DNA from: a virus
DNA length: 64,000 nucleotides
IMG/VR virus record: IMGVR_UViG_3300033388_006651
Coordinates: 62,001 to 126,000 of that record
Direction: 5' to 3' (one strand)
The notes beneath the pieces were generated by a model. The model worked only from the letters and a program-made list of their open reading frames with translations. It was not told the origin of the DNA and did no database searches. Each line of letters starts with the position of its first letter. Within the stretch, counting starts at the first letter, position 1. The position numbers were made by a program, and so were the translations under genes. Positions 56,601 to 64,000 of the stretch are shown piece after piece.

Positions 56601-59600
56601 TGCGATCGATCCGACCGCGCTTCTCCTGGACGGACAGGCCGTCATCCCGCCAGAAGTCGTACCCACTGCTTCGCAGGGAACCCTGTGGGTCGATAACACC
56701 GGGGCCACCGGTCAACTGATTTACACGAACTCGGACGGCGACAACAACATCAGCACCGGCGGCGGCGTGACCACCCTCGATGCTCTGACCGATGTGACGG
56801 TTACGGGGCCGGCTGCTGGCGAAGTCCTCATGTTGGATGGGGCGCTCCAGTGGGTGAACGCGGCTGGGGCCGGTGGTTCTCCGCTCGCTACTATTTTGGC
56901 AATCGGCAACACGACGGGAGCCATTCCCATCGTGATCGAAGATTCGCTGGGAGCTCGTCTCACTTCGGACGGTGATTTGGTACTGGACCCGTCGGTGACA
57001 CCCGGTGATGCGGTCGTCATCGATGGTCTTCGTTGGCCCGAGGCTGATGGCGCTGGGGGCTTCGTGCTCACGACCAATGGCATCGGGCAGCTCAGTTTCC
57101 AGGCCCCTGGTGGGTCGAGTGGTCTTTCGTTCGCTGAGTCCTTCACCCGTATGCAGTGGGGCTCCATCCAGCCTTCTCTGGGTGTCGTGAACTCGACGGG
57201 CATTTTTGCTCCGGCCTTTGAGATCGGCTCTGTACTGACCACCAGCGATACGGTTGAGGGCGTACGTCGGAACTTCTCGACGGCTGCGATTGCGGCGGAT
57301 GAAGCTGGTGTGCAGGGTGTCGGTAGTGGCATCACGATCGGCTCGCTCCCATTCGTCACCATCAAGTTCGATGGTGTGACACCTGATACGGGGGTCCGCT
57401 TTTTCGCGGGTTTGACGAACGACCTGACTCCGCTGAACACACCTACGGTTCAGTTGAATAGTGCGTTGCCGGCTCGGCGTTACATCGGTGTTCAGATTTA
57501 CACGGACGTTCCCCAGACAACGCTTCAGTTCGTCACGGATGACTCCACGGGAGCGCCGCTGACCTTCAACACGACGATCTCCCCAGCCGGCTTGGTTGGG
57601 TTGACGTTGACCATTGATGGCACGACGGCTGGCCAAGTCACGTTGACCTTGTACGACAGCACGGGGGCTCAGCTTTCCACGACTACGTTCGCTGCGAATC
57701 TGCCAACAGCCACGGCGGCACTTTACCCGTTCTGTGCTGCGCACACGATCGACGGAATCGTCAAATCGTCGGCGATGTATGTGATGCAGGGGGTGACTCG
57801 AGCCGACCTGCTTAACGCGGCCGGCGGAGGCGGTGGAAACCAAGATCTCACGTCTGTCCTTGGCTTCGGAGCCAATACTGGCGGCATCCCGATTCAGGGA
57901 GACGACAACGCTGGCGGTGGTGGCGGAGGTCTCGACCTCATCGCCGGCAGTTCCACGGGCGGTGGCGGCAGCGGTGGCGATGTCACTGTGCTGGGTGGTT
58001 CTCCTGATCCGGCTGGCAACGGCAGCGGTGGGAGTACGTTCTTCACGGCGGCTGACGGTGCGGGTACTGGCATCGGTGGTGAGCTCATTTTCAATGCTGG
58101 TGAGGGCGGCGTTCTAGGAGGCAACGGTGGTAACATCGCCTTCACTCCGGGTGCTGGTCCCGGTGCGGCATCGGCAGATGGCGGCTCCTTCTTCGTCTTC
58201 GGAGCGCCTGGTGGTGGCACCGGTGGTGACGGTGGTCGGGTGGGAATCGTGGCCGGCGATGCTCTTGCGGGTAACTTCGACGGAGGCCCTATCGAGTTCT
58301 CGGCCGGTGACGCTTCTGGCACCGGTATCGGTGGTGAATTCATCTTCAATGCTGGTGACGGCGGCGCCGGTGGTGGTGATGGTGGTTCCCTCACCCTCAC
58401 GGCGGGTGCCGGATTGGGCGGCGGCTCCGATGGTGTCATTACGCTTGATGGGGAAGTCTTCATCACCGGCAAGTTGAACGTCACTGGGATGATCGATCCG
58501 CCTGGGCTCCTTATGTCGAGCTCGGGAGTCATCCCGTTCACGCCTGTTGGTACCGAGGGCGGCATCTGGGTCAACAACGCAGGTGAGCTGATTTTCTCGA
58601 ACCTCGGCGGCGACCTGAACCTGTCCACGGCCATCGGCGGTGGCATGACGTTCCTGGACGCCCTCCTGACGGCCCAGTACGGTTTCCTGGGACCGGGCAA
58701 CACCTTCGGGGGACCACAGAGCTACGGAGTCTTCGGAAGCTCTGTGAACACCGCTGTGAGCCCTGGACCGCCTCCCGCTTCGGCGACGATCGGCCAGGAC
58801 AGCGATGGGCCGTTCCTCAACCTGGCGGTGGCCGCCGATGCTGGTGGATCCGAGGTGTTCCTCGGGACGCTCGATCTGCAAATCCAGCGGGATTCGCAGT
58901 TCAAGGCTCGGTTCAAGTTCCAAGTCACGTCGCCTGCACACACGGACGAGCGCATCTTTATCGGTTACACCGACGATGCGACATCCACGACCCCGAGCCC
59001 GCAGCTTGCATTGGATCACCCGGTTCCGGGCCTCCAGTACATGGCTCTTGCTCAGAGTCTTGCCGGGTTCAACCTCGAGTTCGTGGCCCAAGGCTCCGGT
59101 GGTGCGATGGGGGCGGTGTTCGCCATCCCGACCGACGCACTGGTCCACTACTTCGAGATCGATGCCAGCGCTGCTAGCGGAGATGTGACGTTCAGGGTGT
59201 ACGCGGCTGATGGGGTTACCATCGAAGCCGCCCACACGGAGCTGGCGTCATTCCTGCTTCCTGATCTGTCTCTTCCCACACGTCCGTTCATCGGCATCAC
59301 CAACAGCACGACGACCACGACGCCACGTTCGCTCGATTTCTACGATGCGACCGTCGTCACTCGGGCCGACGTTGTGGATGCGGTCACGGGTGGTGGTTCC
59401 GGCGGAACCTCAACGCTCAGCGCAGTGCTCGCATCCGGCAACACGACGGGTGCCAATGGCATCGAGTTCTCGTTGTTGAACACGGGGATTACGACTGAGA
59501 CCAACGCGGGCGGCAACGGCCAAGACCTTCTCATCGCAGCCGGTGACGCCGGTGCTGCCACGAGTTCGGGCGGTGTTCTCGAACTTCGTGGTGGTTTGGA

Positions 59601-60918
59601 CACGGGCGCACCGGGTAAGCCGGGTTCTGTTTCGATTAAGGCAGATTCCACGGCCAGTTCTGGTGGGACCGGGGCTGTCGACCTGCTTGGTGGCAACATT
59701 GCCAGTGCAGGCGGCGCCCTACTTACTGTAGCTTCGGGAGATCCGAGCGGTCCTCGAGGCGGTGGTATTGCCCTCCAAGCCGGCTCGGGCACCGGGGTCA
59801 ACGTCCCGGGCGGCACTATTTCCCTGAACGCAGGTCAGAGTCAAGGCACCGAAGCCGGCGGGGATGTCTCCTTGAGTGCGGCCACCGGCGGTGTGGGTGC
59901 AGGCACCGGCGACGGTGGACGTGTCGTGTTGGCCAGCGGTATCGCAGCCGGTACCGGGGGCACGGGCAACATCGACCTGGTTGTCGGAAGTGGAACGGTA
60001 CCGCCGGTTCAGTTAGGCAACCTGAACTTCATCTCGCAGCCCGAGGGCGGCGACGATCTCACCTCGAGCGTCTTCACGATCTCCGGGGCGAGTTCGGCAT
60101 CGGGTGGTGGTTATTTCATGCGAGCAGGTCGTGCCGATGTCGGCAGTACCGGCGACGGTGGTGACATCAGGCTGCTGACCCAAGATGGGGATGCGGGCGG
60201 AGACCCGGGCGCGATCCATCTTCTTGCGGACGGCGCTACTCCGGCGGTAGTCGGGGGTGGCGACATCCAAGCGGTTGCCAAGTTTACGGCCACTACTGGT
60301 GAAGGCGGTAAGCTGCGTTTGACTGCGGCTGCGGGCGGTGGGGTTGGTTCAGCTTTCCTCAGTGGTGGCGATGCCGATGCGGCGTCGGCCCTCCCTGGGG
60401 GCAGCGCGTCGGTATTGGGTGGCGCTGGTGACACTACAGGACCCGGTGCGCCAGTCCTCCTCATGGGTGGGACAGGAGGCGCAACCGGAGACGGTGGCAA
60501 CGCGAGAGTGGCTGGCGGCACTGCTACTGGTGGTGCCAATGTCGGTGGTGATGTTATCCTCTCCCCGGGCGCAGGTCCTGGTGGGTCCGGTGTGGTGGAC
60601 GTGGACGGTCCGATCAATCCGGCTGGCGCAGGGCTCCAGTTCAGCTTCGGAGGTTCCGTTGGCGTCTCCGCCGTTCCAGGAATCATTGACCCGACTCTGT
60701 TGGTTGCCGGGGCACCACCGATCTCGTTCGTGGTGCCATTCAACGCAGCGTTCCTGGCCGCACCCCAAAACGTGCAGGTCACGTTGGCCCTGTTCGTTCC
60801 TGGGCCGTTGGCATCGATCTCCTACGCCATCACGTCGATCACAGCTACGGATTTCACGATCGTGTTCGATGGCGCTCCGCCCGCGGGATTCGGGTTTACC
60901 TGGGACGCGAAGCTGTAG
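53620..60918 (+). CDS. Giant glycine-rich fibre-like protein
   Basis: A 2432-residue protein, the largest in the window. It alternates Gly/Thr/Asp-rich repeat shafts (GGTSVGGNTGAVGVFSRDT style) with globular modules: near residues 445-690 (YVSPSMMGFGGTDEELYSD to a strand domain), 1150-1390 (SFTRMQWGSIQPSLGVVNS) and 1690-1900 (FLDALLTAQYGFLGPGNTF), which look like repeated copies of one lectin-like or carbohydrate-binding fold. The C-terminus ends in a strand domain. It is most likely a long tail fibre or appendage protein. Confidence 0.77.
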   Translation: MANPPANRRPGVDADIFQGTWLRGFDVPAGNNDPAANPCDLIISNGKSQIDETVSDLYIWNRTLDREQPMFIFAVGNDFTSLVAKFGVYAGVLPDPNGILTDEIGSLYLSNNPAALWQNQNGGDTWEKISDDLGGESLQETLAIGNVTGGFNLQVTNGDFIIGVENSTGGTGADVQVFGGPATGITGDGGQAVIVGGTSVGGNTGAVGVFSRDTTNAGVSGNVNVRTGTSLLGGNSGSIDMRTGNTGAPGILGVSGVFGFIGGDSLTTGALGVGGQLFARGGSATEDGQGGNMLLYAGHAVTVPPAPFIPVNAAGQGGNVLLQSGNSSGTRAGGLVVLTGGTGGSSGGVGGTIILDPGAGGGGAGDGEVVATKVLRADNIKRGDSDPNSVVSGNEGDVYQRTQGGIGQVWVNTNGSITGWKQLAFAGDLVEALQQMQNGYVSPSMMGFGGTDEELYSDVGLYKGLRTDESLGGTVDGSFVDSGPVLRFAVSESIGALNQRAGLDMITSGVMGPGVRLENRFFATFAFNTRSLDSNTCRFFLGLTGNTLAAQLGTDLPGGDYIGFMRSNLNANWLVVHRGGGAANFANTGIAKTTTDVDTDVYYFIVDATDGLTPLVRFFILDPDLNVISSITVNSDLPDVTATELWPAVGVQNVNGAGGGTSFLKMSHAGITTKAATVAQGGGTGTGGLTLGQVLLNGNQTDAILIEVNQGSGLLGVVDDNAGDGADVLVFGGATTLVGNDTGGVIVASGSAFGGGAEGAGATTGALVLTSGFQLVVTTLGDTGIVDIQSGDHAGTDGTTGDFFLRTGGFTNGAAGTRVQGDILIAAGSFIPNTATTTGEIIIKGGSSSLTGVDGGDVTIMSGENNSAIGDTGDIDIETFDANLDGDSGVLELATGTGGSNAGDSGFLTLATGAAIAGSSGAIGFGTGAAGNGAAGGILMLIGDSTVGNGSAIALFSGTTTDAAGFGGDIEFTPGTGPLGDGAVIINGKLTVTGAIDPTALLLDGQAVIPPEVVPTASQGTLWVDNTGATGQLIYTNSDGDNNISTGGGVTTLDALTDVTVTGPAAGEVLMLDGALQWVNAAGAGGSPLATILAIGNTTGAIPIVIEDSLGARLTSDGDLVLDPSVTPGDAVVIDGLRWPEADGAGGFVLTTNGIGQLSFQAPGGSSGLSFAESFTRMQWGSIQPSLGVVNSTGIFAPAFEIGSVLTTSDTVEGVRRNFSTAAIAADEAGVQGVGSGITIGSLPFVTIKFDGVTPDTGVRFFAGLTNDLTPLNTPTVQLNSALPARRYIGVQIYTDVPQTTLQFVTDDSTGAPLTFNTTISPAGLVGLTLTIDGTTAGQVTLTLYDSTGAQLSTTTFAANLPTATAALYPFCAAHTIDGIVKSSAMYVMQGVTRADLLNAAGGGGGNQDLTSVLGFGANTGGIPIQGDDNAGGGGGGLDLIAGSSTGGGGSGGDVTVLGGSPDPAGNGSGGSTFFTAADGAGTGIGGELIFNAGEGGVLGGNGGNIAFTPGAGPGAASADGGSFFVFGAPGGGTGGDGGRVGIVAGDALAGNFDGGPIEFSAGDASGTGIGGEFIFNAGDGGAGGGDGGSLTLTAGAGLGGGSDGVITLDGEVFITGKLNVTGMIDPPGLLMSSSGVIPFTPVGTEGGIWVNNAGELIFSNLGGDLNLSTAIGGGMTFLDALLTAQYGFLGPGNTFGGPQSYGVFGSSVNTAVSPGPPPASATIGQDSDGPFLNLAVAADAGGSEVFLGTLDLQIQRDSQFKARFKFQVTSPAHTDERIFIGYTDDATSTTPSPQLALDHPVPGLQYMALAQSLAGFNLEFVAQGSGGAMGAVFAIPTDALVHYFEIDASAASGDVTFRVYAADGVTIEAAHTELASFLLPDLSLPTRPFIGITNSTTTTTPRSLDFYDATVVTRADVVDAVTGGGSGGTSTLSAVLASGNTTGANGIEFSLLNTGITTETNAGGNGQDLLIAAGDAGAATSSGGVLELRGGLDTGAPGKPGSVSIKADSTASSGGTGAVDLLGGNIASAGGALLTVASGDPSGPRGGGIALQAGSGTGVNVPGGTISLNAGQSQGTEAGGDVSLSAATGGVGAGTGDGGRVVLASGIAAGTGGTGNIDLVVGSGTVPPVQLGNLNFISQPEGGDDLTSSVFTISGASSASGGGYFMRAGRADVGSTGDGGDIRLLTQDGDAGGDPGAIHLLADGATPAVVGGGDIQAVAKFTATTGEGGKLRLTAAAGGGVGSAFLSGGDADAASALPGGSASVLGGAGDTTGPGAPVLLMGGTGGATGDGGNARVAGGTATGGANVGGDVILSPGAGPGGSGVVDVDGPINPAGAGLQFSFGGSVGVSAVPGIIDPTLLVAGAPPISFVVPFNAAFLAAPQNVQVTLALFVPGPLASISYAITSITATDFTIVFDGAPPAGFGFTWDAKL

Positions 60919-60940
60919 CGGCGTAGGAATCTAGACGCAG

Positions 60941-60974
60941 AAAAGCCCGTGGAGCTGGAGCCCTACGGGCTTTT
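60941..60974. terminator. Bidirectional terminator between fibre and lipoprotein genes
   Basis: AAAAGCCCGT and ACGGGCTTTT form a 10-bp stem with A/T ends on both sides, suited to ending both convergent transcripts. Confidence 0.9.
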
Positions 60975-60983
60975 CGCTGTGGT

Positions 60984-61706
60984 TTAGTCCTTTTTCACGC
61001 ACACCTTGATTGATCCGGTCCAAGTATCGCACTTCATTGTTCCATCGAGGCAATCATCGTCGGTTTCACAGAAACGAGTGCAGCAGAAGTCATCCCAGGA
61101 TTCGCTCGGCCACTGGTTATCGGCTGCGGGGTCAATCTCGCACCAGTCCATGGCAAAGAGGTCCGACTCGACGCAGGCCAAATGGAGGCAGCCCGTGTAG
61201 GTCGTGTTGAACCCGCCGCCACTCCACTGATCGCAACCGCTCTTGTGCGAAGTGCCGTCCCCTTCGCTGTCGCGAAGGGGGAGGCAGTACATGCCCGTGA
61301 CCTCTTGTTGACCCGGTCCAGGTGAGACGAAGCCGAGGACACAGGTGTGGGGAACGATTTGGCTGTCAGGGTTGTAGAGAACCATCGGACCATCGGCGCA
61401 TTGGCCGATGCCCTCGTGCATCTCAATTGGGTTGCAAGGGTAGTAGGGCGCGATGGGTTCCTGGGCCGTGCCGGTTTCACCATCGCCGTCGCCGTCGCCG
61501 TCGCCATCGCCCGTGGAACCATCATCAGTTTCACCTTCGGCATCGCCCGTTTCGGATCCATCGGTGCCTTCGGCCGTGCCTGCTTCTGAGGCGTCGGATC
61601 CTGTCAAGGTGCCGTCTGTGGCTCCCTCGAGGTTAGGGGAGAACTCTGTGGCGCAAGCAGTCAGGAGGCTCGCGGCCAGCAACATCGTGAAAAAAGTTCG
61701 GTTCAT
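60984..61706 (-). CDS. Cys-rich lipoprotein with GD repeat
   Basis: A 240-residue protein. A signal peptide with lipobox LLTAC (Cys 18) is followed by an acidic low-complexity linker (GTDGSETGDAEG, then GDGDGDGDGDGE) and a domain with about 14 Cys (CNPIEMHEGIGQC, CDQWSGGG, CCTRFCETDDDCL). This style is typical of surface lipoproteins of myxobacteria-like bacteria and suggests host origin. It lies alone on the minus strand inside the fibre region. Confidence 0.77.
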   Translation of the reverse strand: MNRTFFTMLLAASLLTACATEFSPNLEGATDGTLTGSDASEAGTAEGTDGSETGDAEGETDDGSTGDGDGDGDGDGETGTAQEPIAPYYPCNPIEMHEGIGQCADGPMVLYNPDSQIVPHTCVLGFVSPGPGQQEVTGMYCLPLRDSEGDGTSHKSGCDQWSGGGFNTTYTGCLHLACVESDLFAMDWCEIDPAADNQWPSESWDDFCCTRFCETDDDCLDGTMKCDTWTGSIKVCVKKD

Positions 61707-62128
61707 CGGGAAACTACCTCCACAACATACACGGAGCCCCGGAAGATTTTACATCAAACTCTTGATCCGCCTGGGATAACGCTTCGCAAAAAGCCCTCGG
61801 AGCCCTACTAGGGGCCCCCTATAGGGGAAAACATGTTTTTGGCGCTAGGAACGCATTGCGATCCCGCGAAAGGAGCCTTCTGGAGCCCTTGGGCGGAGTG
61901 CGCAGCGAATTCTCCTATGGGCGCCCCTCAGATGAGAAGGCCGGATGAACACCACACCCAGCATTTTTTCGTCGATCTCGTTGGCGCGCAAAGCGGCCTT
62001 TTCCTTTTCCACGAATGCGTGGAGTTCGAGGGGCGTGGCCGAAACGTGCGTCCTGGTTTCGCAAACTTCGCGTCAACGCACGCGGTTTTAATCCCTCTAT
62101 GGGCCTCCCTTCATAGGAACGCACGTAG
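61707..62128. other. Leader region with repeated palindromic motifs
   Basis: No convincing gene. It holds CTAGGGGCCCCCTATAGGGG (61808-61827), CCTATGGGCGCCCCTC (61915-61930) and TCTATGGGCCTCC with TTCATAGGAA (62097-62118), each a GC palindrome next to a TAT/TAG element, ending directly at the fourth fibre gene. Confidence 0.45.
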
Positions 62129-64000
62129 ATGTCTACTCCTTTTGCAACCCGAGGGACCGGGGATCTCATCATCAGAGACGGGGACACCGTCTCTGGTGAC
62201 AGTGCTACGGGTGGCGCAGGCGGCAACGTCACCGTGGAGGGTGGCAACGCCACCGCAGCATCAGCCACCGATGGCGGCGATGTTATTTTGCAACCCGGTC
62301 TCGAGGACGGCGCTGGATCGATTGGTGAAGTTTCGGTCACGAACCGAACCGGCACCGAAGACGACCCGATCATCGCGTTCAGTTCGGCTTCGGGAAATTC
62401 ACATACGATCCGTTGGCGCGTCGGCACCATCGAGCCGAACTCCGACCTCGTGCCGGCTTCGGCCGGTGGCGATCTTTACGTTCGCAGCGATGGCACGATG
62501 TGGATCGCGACGACTTCGGGAACGGGAAACTGGTCCCAGGTCGGGAGCGGTGGAGGCACCACTCGGATTGCGCAGTCGGGTGTCATCACTGAGGCGCTTC
62601 AGTTTTTCGTTGATTTCAACAATCAGAGTTCTTGGACGCCCAACCAACTAACGACGTGGACCGATACCATCGCGGCTGTAGCAGGCACAGCCTCAAATAC
62701 TTCGATTGTAGACGGCCATCTGAATTTCAATGGCACCACCTCTTTAGTGAACTTTGGGGTTCTCCCGACCGCTTTGGTGGACCTCTTCGCGGGAGGAGGA
62801 ACTCTCGCTGCGTGGGTTCGTCCTGAATCTGCGGGTGAAAGTTCCATTGGGCGTATTTTTGACACCACCGATGGGAGTAACTCAGACGGGTACTATTTTC
62901 GCGTCAACAGTTTATCTGGCGGGATGATCGGGCTGCGTCTCGATATGGCCTTTAGCACGGGGTCTGTTCAGTGGGATACCACCAACCGAGATTTGACGAT
63001 CGACGAGTGGAACCACGTGGTCGTGGTGTTCGACTCAGACGCGGCGAACACCACTCCTCCGGTGTTCTATGTGAACGGTGTCCTGGTTACGTCTGGTGCG
63101 GCGACTACAGCGGGAACATTAGATACGGATTCCGGTCGTCAACTGATCCTCGGCAATCGTTCGACCGGAGTGGCGACTTTCGATGGGGACATCGAAATCG
63201 CCATGATGTACGACGGTATCAAATCGGCGGAAGAGGTTTCGGATATCTATAAGACTCAATCACCTCGATTTTTCGGGGGGTGGGGGCCGGATCTTGTAAT
63301 CAGTAACACTTCCGACGGGACCGATGTCGTTATGACCGACGGCGACACCTTCCGGGGCGTTGATGCCACGTCAGGGTCAGCTTTCGATCTAGCTATTCGG
63401 GGCGGTACCACGACCGACACTGCTGTCAGTGTCGATGGCGGCGACCTTCTCCTCACGGGTGGCTCCACGGGCAGTACGAGTTTTGTTGGTAGCGCGAACG
63501 GTGGGCACGTCCGTATCACTGGTGGTGGAACCGCGGGTACAGGGTCGGCGTCGGGCGGTGGCGTTTTCATCACGGGTGCGACGCCGACAAGTGGATCCGG
63601 AACCGGTGGTTCGGTCACGATCGCTTCCGGTGACGGGGCGACCGGTGGTGGAAACGCGAATGCCGGTGATGTGTCCATCACCACGGGTGATGGAGCGAAC
63701 GCCTCGGCCAGTGGCGGAAGTTTCTCAGTAATCTTGGGAGCGTCGGCGCCAGGCAGTGGTGCAGCCGGCAGCATCACCATGACGGCCGGCGCCAACCCGG
63801 GCACCACGCTGGGTACCCCGGGTGGTGATGTCACCATCACATCGGGTACTTCACTTGGCCGTACAGGAAGCGTCTTCATCCGGAGCGGGGACAACCTCGA
63901 CACCGCTGTTCCCGGGTTAACCAACACAATCGGCAATATCACGATCGAGACGGGAACCGTCACTGGTGGTTCCGAGGATTTCACTGGTGGTTCGATTTCG
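62129..64000 (+). CDS. Glycine-rich fibre-like protein with LamG-like domain, 3' end cut by window
   Basis: At least 624 residues, open at the window end. It starts MSTPFATRGTGDLIIRDGD. Residues about 200-380 form a LamG/concanavalin-like domain (LVDLFAGGGTLAAWVRPES, IDEWNHVVVVFDSD, PVFYVNGVLV, FDGDIEIAMMYDG), a fold that often binds sugars. Gly-rich shaft repeats (GGDLLLTGGSTGSTSF style) surround it on both sides. It is likely another fibre or receptor-binding protein. Confidence 0.78.
   Translation, partial: MSTPFATRGTGDLIIRDGDTVSGDSATGGAGGNVTVEGGNATAASATDGGDVILQPGLEDGAGSIGEVSVTNRTGTEDDPIIAFSSASGNSHTIRWRVGTIEPNSDLVPASAGGDLYVRSDGTMWIATTSGTGNWSQVGSGGGTTRIAQSGVITEALQFFVDFNNQSSWTPNQLTTWTDTIAAVAGTASNTSIVDGHLNFNGTTSLVNFGVLPTALVDLFAGGGTLAAWVRPESAGESSIGRIFDTTDGSNSDGYYFRVNSLSGGMIGLRLDMAFSTGSVQWDTTNRDLTIDEWNHVVVVFDSDAANTTPPVFYVNGVLVTSGAATTAGTLDTDSGRQLILGNRSTGVATFDGDIEIAMMYDGIKSAEEVSDIYKTQSPRFFGGWGPDLVISNTSDGTDVVMTDGDTFRGVDATSGSAFDLAIRGGTTTDTAVSVDGGDLLLTGGSTGSTSFVGSANGGHVRITGGGTAGTGSASGGGVFITGATPTSGSGTGGSVTIASGDGATGGGNANAGDVSITTGDGANASASGGSFSVILGASAPGSGAAGSITMTAGANPGTTLGTPGGDVTITSGTSLGRTGSVFIRSGDNLDTAVPGLTNTIGNITIETGTVTGGSEDFTGGSIS

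Noticed and set aside
55453-57843. 796-residue open frame antisense to the giant fibre gene
   Set aside because: Long antisense frames here follow from the GGN/GCN/ACN codon bias of the fibre gene; the product is Arg/Thr low-complexity with no domain.

Overview
The window looks like part of the genome of a large tailed bacteriophage (or a close relative). Supporting signs are densely packed small genes of unknown function with stop/start overlaps, about 25 tRNA or tRNA-like genes in several arrays, six or seven free-standing homing-type endonuclease genes (HNH, GIY-YIG, LAGLIDADG, HTH-type), a shortened class I release factor, three peptidoglycan-degrading enzymes and more than 16 kb of very long glycine-rich fibre-like genes. 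Base composition is GC-rich. Cys-rich lipoproteins, one with a GD-repeat linker, together with thaumatin-like and vanadium haloperoxidase genes, resemble genes of myxobacteria-like hosts (Myxococcota). That host guess is inference only.

Layout. 1-4.1 kb: end of a coiled-coil gene, a release factor whose reading frame needs a +1 shift at a CTT TGA C site, two HNH genes and a minus-strand group of lysine tRNAs. 4.1-9.1 kb: cupin protein, small conserved phage-type genes, a thaumatin-like lipoprotein and an ATP-grasp enzyme. 9.4-11.9 kb: plus-strand tRNA array (Thr x3, a permuted Glu, Asp x2, Val x3, Ile x2, three CAT tRNAs), a cloverleaf-like ncRNA candidate and an HTH endonuclease. 12.2-19.3 kb: a Ro60-like TROVE/vWA protein, a partner protein, an HNH protein, a JAMM peptidase, a small ubiquitin-like candidate and a ThiF/E1-like protein, with LAGLIDADG endonucleases directly behind the last two. 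19.4-20.2 kb: second tRNA array with intron-like insertions, tandem duplication and a permuted tRNA. 20.2-26.8 kb: macro-domain proteins x2, FCP1-like phosphatase, vanadium haloperoxidase, endonuclease V, RNase Z-like protein, and His, Phe and Leu tRNAs. 26.8-29.3 kb: divergent GH25 lysozymes. 29.5-47.2 kb: mostly small unknown genes, with a Bax inhibitor-1 protein, M23 peptidase, RNase H, cold-shock-like protein, H1-like lysine-rich proteins, GIY-YIG and LAGLIDADG endonucleases. 47.3-64 kb: four glycine-rich structural genes (the last one runs off the window) interrupted by a Cys-rich lipoprotein on the other strand.

How it may fit together. The strongest theme is RNA metabolism: tRNA genes with odd architecture, a Ro60-like RNA-binding protein with a ubiquitin-like/JAMM/E1 cassette, RNase Z, endonuclease V, RNase H and two macro-domain proteins. 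The most novel observation is a set of six tRNA genes that share one short intron-like element (CACTC, then a helix, then ACAAGC). In two it interrupts the variable loop in normal order. In two the tRNA is circularly permuted (3' part before 5' part) with the element's halves outside. In two the halves flank a whole tRNA. No RNA ligase was recognised in the window.
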